Below are positions 59,446 through 64,000 of a stretch of DNA of 64,000 bases, one piece after another; the stretch's first letter is position 1, and each line of letters begins with the position of its first letter. The stretch is from Phoenix dactylifera. Lineage: Eukaryota; Streptophyta; Magnoliopsida; Arecales; Arecaceae. The stretch spans positions 75,001-139,000 of the forward strand of contig NW_024068007.1 of NCBI RefSeq assembly GCF_009389715.1. Reading direction: 5' to 3'. The notes under the pieces are model-generated. The model did no database searches. It had not been told where the DNA came from and saw only the letters and a program-made list of their open reading frames with translations. Position numbers and translations under genes: made by a program.

Positions 59446-60029
59446 TCATCTTGCTGTCGGGGTTTCTGACGACGGAGGTGACGGCGTTGGGCCCGACTGC
59501 CGGGGGAGAGACTCCCACGCACCGCCGTGAAGCTCAACTTTTTGTGATACCTATTTGCTGGCCGCCTCAGTTTCATTACTAATGTGATCTGACGTGGGAT
59601 CACTGAACCATTGATGGACAGTCGCACAAAGTTATCATCATACATAGCAACGGATGAGGTACTAAAACCAAGAGAGACGCTGAGATTTTTGCCAAAGTAT
59701 ACAAATGGTAACCAAGGCATAGTACGTACAGCAATATGTTAAAATCTAATGCAGTCTTGGGATGAGTTAGTACAGGACTGTCAGCATAAGTGGTTGTTAA
59801 TTAGATCTAGTTAAGTCTAAGTCATTGGATGCCATTATAGAATATTCATTAATTAAATTCAAAGAAGTTTGAAGTCTTAATTAGTGCTTTCCTCGCTTGT
59901 TGAATCAACCTCGAATTAGGACATACAACAATGTTCTGATCATAGTCACAAGTTCAGAAGCGAAAAATGTTTACTATTAGAAGTGAAAAATGAAAAAGAT
60001 GCAACCTTATTGGTATATTTCTAATATTT

Positions 60030-60290
60030 TCTTTCAAGCTGCCCACGTGCGTCAGGGGTTTAATAAAGCTGCTGACTGAGTTATCTTTTTTGTAGCTCGG
60101 CATTTTGAAGAGGTCTTTCGGACGAGTGTGATAGCTGTCCCTCCTCCTCTGTATTATTTTTTTTTTTTTTTGATTTTGCTAGTTGTACTTATGTAAGAGC
60201 TATATGAGCCGCTATTATACAAAAAAAAAAGAAAAAAAAAGAAAAAAAAAAGAAAGAAAAGAAAGAAGAAGAAGAAGAAGAAGAATAGAG
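60030..60290 (+). mobile_element. LINE 3' tail with A-rich microsatellite
   Basis: A decayed RNase-H-end reading (VRQGFNKAAD, ARHFEEVFRTSVIAVPPPLYY) is followed by T- and A-runs and (GAA)n at about 60220-60285. Confidence 0.65.
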
Positions 60291-60849
60291 GTAAGAACAA
60301 ACATGAATGAGGCGTGTAAGACAATGAACACCTCCAGCGCCAGCAATAGATAGCATCGTTCAATTGATGTCGATAACTTCTTAAATATGTCACCGTCAAC
60401 CTGCCATCAGTATATCACGTCAGGGGCCCCACGTCTCAGAGAGAACGAAGACGCCCATCGTGCCCGATGTAGCCATCCTTGAGTTATTCTTTGAGCCATC
60501 CTTAACACCGCCCCTGGAGTTGAAAGCTGATTTTATGTTTATGGTCCTTAGTTCAGAGGATGTGGAGGAGAATTTTGATTAATGTGGCAATCCAATCGCA
60601 CGAACCCACATGTGATGCCCCCATGGGCTAGTATTCAATCATAATGCTTAAATTCGGTGAGCTGCTGCTTGCTACTTGTGGATTACACATGGATTATGTT
60701 GGCAGGGCGTACAAATTCCCTCCCGTCATTGATAGCTTTGGAATGTTAGTGGTGGCTCCCCTGGATATTTAGCTAGCCGTTGTTGCCATGATCATAATAC
60801 TGAGTTTGCCCTAGTAAAAAGAAATAACAACTAATGTGTATTTTTAAAT

Positions 60850-60993
60850 TGTCTTCTAACATCTTCGTGCAGGCATGTGTTTAGTTCCACATTGATTATT
60901 CGCCGAAAAGATCTTGGATACTTATACAGGCCTGAGAAACCCAAAAAAATACTTTTCAACTAGCATTTTTGGGTGAAGTCCTAGATTGTTACA
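60850..60993 (+). mobile_element. TRIM-family solo LTR (in unit C)
   Basis: Same insertion as 38126-38269, duplicated with the unit. Confidence 0.75.
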
Positions 60994-61033
60994 TCTCCAT
61001 CATTAGTCACTTCCTGCTTTTTTTTTCTTTTTC

Positions 61034-61280
61034 TTTTTTTTTTTTGGGGGGGGGGGGGGGGGGGACAATGGAGGTACTTAAGGTTAATAGTATCTCCACT
61101 GGCGATTACATATTGATATAATTGACATCACATAGGGCAAACAAAGCTAGAGAGTGACTTTGGAATTTATTATAGGTGTACAATATAGGTTTCTAATGTG
61201 AGATGATCATGAGTGAAGTCCTGGGATGTTACATCTCTATCATTGGTCCCTTTTTTTTTTGGGGGGGGGGGGGGGGGGGG
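61034..61280 (+). repeat. 3'-flank repeat copies with two T-run/G-run junctions
   Basis: G19 at 61046-61064 after a T-rich run, and T10 then G20 at 61251-61280. They separate copies of the kiwellin 3'-flank repeat. Confidence 0.85.
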
Positions 61281-61346
61281 AATAATGGAGAAGGTTGATA
61301 GTAACTCCAATGGCGATTAAATAATGATATAAGTGATATCACATAG

Positions 61347-63041
61347 TGATGCATTCGCAAAATTGCTCTTCCAAGTGCAGAAGAATCGCAAAAGCAGTAA
61401 AACTCGGAAGTCCGAGGTCAAATCCTCAGGAAACGGTATAGGTATTATTAGCATAATTTCATATGTAATTTTCAGTGGATTTTCAGAAATTAAAAGCAGA
61501 GAATAATAGGTAATTAAACAAAATTCAAGAATATAGAGAAGGCTAGGGATCCGGAATCCTCCTTGACAATATTACTTTCAATAAATAAACTCGGCGATTC
61601 TTGATTAAGGATTAATTTGATAGAATAGTTCTAATCATGGAGTATATAATATGAAAACATGAATTCAACATCCAAGTATTTATCGTGCCAGTTACGTCCA
61701 CGACAAATCAAACATCGAAACAATCCATGCATCAATATATATAAACCATACAAGATCTATCTAATAAATAAATATGCAAGAATCCAAAACATACCAATGG
61801 ATATAAATCAATTAGAATAAAAGTTTAGAGTGTACTTGAAGAAAGCAACATGACAAGGGTTCATCCATCATCCTTTGCTAAGAGAGTTAGCCGGCCATTA
61901 CAAACATCACCTCCTCTTTTGTTTTTTTTTCTTTTTCTTTTCAGAAATAGGGCATACCCTATTTCTTTGTTTCTTTTTTTTTGAATGGCAGCCCCGCTTC
62001 CCCTCTCTGTTTTTTTTTTCTTTGAATAAGAGCCCCCTTTCCAGCTGAGAGAGCTCTCTTCATATAGATCCCCAGAGCCCATGGACCAACGATGATTCCC
62101 CTGATCGCGCGTGGAGAGGCTGATCACGGGAAGCGGACGCGGAGGGGTGGATCTGGGATCGAAGGGTGCTTCGCGGACGGCTGGGCTTTTGCTGGGACTC
62201 GGATGGACGAACGGGATGACTGGGGCTGATCGCGGGTGCGGACGACGCGCGGATGGGTGCAGAAGATTCTTGCGGACGCTGCGACGCTTCATGGGATGCT
62301 GGGAATCCTAAACATTGCTCGCAGACGTTGATCGCGGAAGCTTTGAAACAAGGAAAGAGGCAGACGCGGAAACGGAAGATTGCAGGGAATTGGATGCAGG
62401 AGAATCACCACGGACGGCTGGATGTTGGGCTCGAGATGCTGGGTGGAAGCTGATAACGGAGGATTGCACGCGAACGGGATGAGATGCGGATCTGGAAGAT
62501 GCCCGGATGAGGGCTAATCACGGATGCTGGGATCGGTTGATATGCCTGGGAGCTGAACCGTGGACGGCTGGATCGCACGGGATGAGACTAATGCGGAAGA
62601 AAGGAGCGTGGACTCGGAAGCGAGCTGATCGCGGACGCGAAAGCTTGGACGCTAAGCTCGGCTGGGAGGAAGGCTGATCGCGGGACAATGCAGACGTGGA
62701 ACCTAGGACGGTGAAGATGGAAAAAGCTGAGGCTGGCGCTTGGGATGATGCTGATTTGGAATCACAAAGTCAATTGACTGGAGATGGCTGGAAGCTTGGG
62801 ATGCATCGCGGAATATGGGAAGTCGCTCGGGTGCGCGGAAGAAGAGTCATGGATTCTGTTACGTAGTTGGGAAGATGCATTCTTTTTAGATGAATTTATA
62901 TAAAATAACGATAAAAATTATAATAAGTGCTAAGGATAAAATATTTAATCATGCAAATGTTAACACCTATTATTTATCATTATTTTGCTAGCATTAGACT
63001 AAGTTAATTGGTACTTAGATCGTACTTTTGTGCTCTCATCA
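61347..63041 (-). mobile_element. Solo LTR related to the Athila-like element
   Basis: 1,695 bases, minus-strand ends TGATGAGAGCACAAAAGTA..AATGCATCA, with target duplication CATAG (61342-61346, 63042-63046). Its ends, especially the last 600 bases, match the 9570 LTR at perhaps 85%; the middle is strongly diverged. Internal region and second LTR are gone, as after LTR-LTR recombination. The LTR hairpin is kept at 61943-61966 at the same offset (1,075 bases) from the LTR start. Confidence 0.9.
61943..61966 (-). promoter_or_regulatory. Covarying LTR hairpin in the solo LTR
   Basis: On the minus strand the stem is AGAAATAGGG / CCCTATTTCT with loop TATG. Compared with 10644-10667, two base pairs changed on both sides (G-C to A-T and C-G to T-A) while the loop is identical. 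Confidence 0.65.
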
Positions 63042-63252
63042 CATAGGACAAACAAACAACGCAAGAGAGTGACTTCGAAATTTATTATAAAACAATATTG
63101 GAGGTACTTAAGGTTGATAGTATCTCCACTCGCGATTACATATTGATATAATTAATATCACATAGGGCAAACAATTTAAAGCCAGAGAGTGACTTTGGAA
63201 TTTATTATAGGTGCACAGCATAGGTTTCCAATGCAAGATCGTTGCTAATGTA

Positions 63253-63635
63253 TCATGCATCGGACCAAGTAATCTTATGCTCTCCAACGTGCGAAGGGAT
63301 CCTGAGAGCCTTCCACACTGCCGGTGAAGCATCCACTATATTGTGAGGACATGGTGGCTGGTGGTCGCGCTGGGTGTCGCAACCATGTACAGAATCACAC
63401 TCATCAACAACTTTAGCCAGTACGGACTTACCATTTGCATGGATCCTGATGTTTTTGCCGCATCGGCTGCCGTGATGGTACCAACCTGTTGAGAGGGCCA
63501 CAGCTCTCTCATGATCACTGTGGTAACTATTGTCGCACTCCGAAGGTCCACCCCCATCCCCACCTTTTTCGAAGCTGTTGATGGTCATCGTTGCACGGGT
63601 GGCTCCGGTCACCGGCGGCGAGCAACGGTACTGAC
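63253..63635 (-). pseudogene. Kiwellin gene C, 5'-truncated
   Basis: Matches gene A from YRCSPPV to the terminal ITWSDA with few changes (for example DTQRDH for DAEHDF). About 61 N-terminal residues, including the signal peptide, CRPSG and ECC, are deleted. The deletion joins the remaining exon to promoter-like DNA (TTTGCTTATATATGG). The frame stays open for 160 codons back to an ATG at 63735, but those first codons are upstream DNA, not kiwellin. Without a signal peptide and four cysteines it is unlikely to be functional. Confidence 0.88.
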
Positions 63636-63949
63636 GTTTGCTTATATATGGATCGGCGGCGAGCACGGGTGGATTTCTTTTTAGATGAAATCCACGACGT
63701 GTCCGGGGGACGGGTCTAACTAAAGGGTCCTCCAAAAGAAGTGGATGATGTGCTCAAGGATGCGTGGCGTTTGCTTATATATTTATATGCAATGCCAAAA
63801 GGCTAGTGGAACAACTGGAGGTCTCATAACTTTCTCAGTTTGCAGGTAATTCCTATATGAAAGAAAACTATGCGGGTAAGAGTTATGACGTGTCCGTGGA
63901 GATGGGTTTGTCGATTATTGCGTTAGGACCTATGCACGCAAAAAATGGC

Positions 63950-64000
63950 TGCATACTCCCTAGAGCCAGGCCCTACATAATATGCAAGGCCTAAGATGAA
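63950..64000 (-). repeat. Start of a repeat matching 37130-37180, cut by window end
   Basis: ATGGCTGCATACTCCCTAG..GCCAGGCCC as at 37130. In unit A this block lies on the other side of the gene, so another repeat unit may begin here. Confidence 0.6.

Larger units (their letters stand above)
60506..63950 (-). repeat. Kiwellin repeat unit C
   Basis: Collinear with unit A (37786-40360) but carries an Athila-related solo LTR in its 3' tandem repeats and a deletion of the gene's 5' part. Gene and upstream sequences are nearly identical to unit A. Confidence 0.85.

Noticed and set aside
60154-60399. Phe-rich 81-codon frame
   Set aside because: Translation of an A-rich microsatellite.

Overview
The window is nuclear DNA from a flowering plant, most likely a monocot. 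The evidence is interrupted genes with GT..AG introns, plant-only gene families (YUCCA auxin-synthesis monooxygenase, kiwellin), a very GC-rich first YUCCA exon, and dense nested plant retroelements (Copia, Athila-like Gypsy, Del/Tekay-like, TRIM, L1-type LINE, CACTA). A palm is my guess from the overall style; the sequence alone does not prove it. There is nothing prokaryotic here.

Layout. 101-4930: a young Copia element (minus strand) with a GATTT target duplication. 4999-9525: an inverted duplication of the 5' half of a YUCCA gene. Two copies face each other tail to tail around an 18-base loop, and an L1-type LINE is inserted in the right arm. 9570-20976: an 11.4-kb Athila-like Gypsy element with an ACCGC duplication. 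20982-31500: gene-poor, AT-rich DNA with one TRIM, one CACTA miniature element and simple repeats. 31965-34740: the intact parental YUCCA gene (three exons, 412 codons) and its upstream region. 34741-37785: no gene seen. 37786-64000: an array of three kiwellin (ripening-related, barwin-like fold) units, all on the minus strand. Unit A (gene at 39366-39929) and unit B (gene at 53892-54461) are open; unit C (63253-63635) has lost its 5' third.

The kiwellin array is heavily invaded. A tandem TRIM array sits between A and B. Unit B is split by a LINE that itself carries TRIM pieces and a 7.2-kb non-autonomous Del/Tekay-like LTR element. A second LINE upstream of gene B carries a CACTA element with a captured ABCG-transporter fragment. 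A PH-domain (PH1-like) gene fragment lies near another CACTA end. An Athila-related solo LTR interrupts the 3' repeats of unit C.

The most interesting signals are: (1) the YUCCA inverted repeat, which would fold into a long RNA hairpin matching the intact YUCCA gene about 26 kb away and is a candidate siRNA source acting on auxin synthesis; (2) a short hairpin at the same offset in two diverged Athila-type LTRs, with two compensatory base-pair changes, whose core recurs in the unrelated Del/Tekay-like LTR; (3) a four-LTR TRIM array bounded by one target duplication, with an internal region of only 46 bases; (4) gene-fragment capture by CACTA DNA. All comparisons are by eye, so percentages are approximate.
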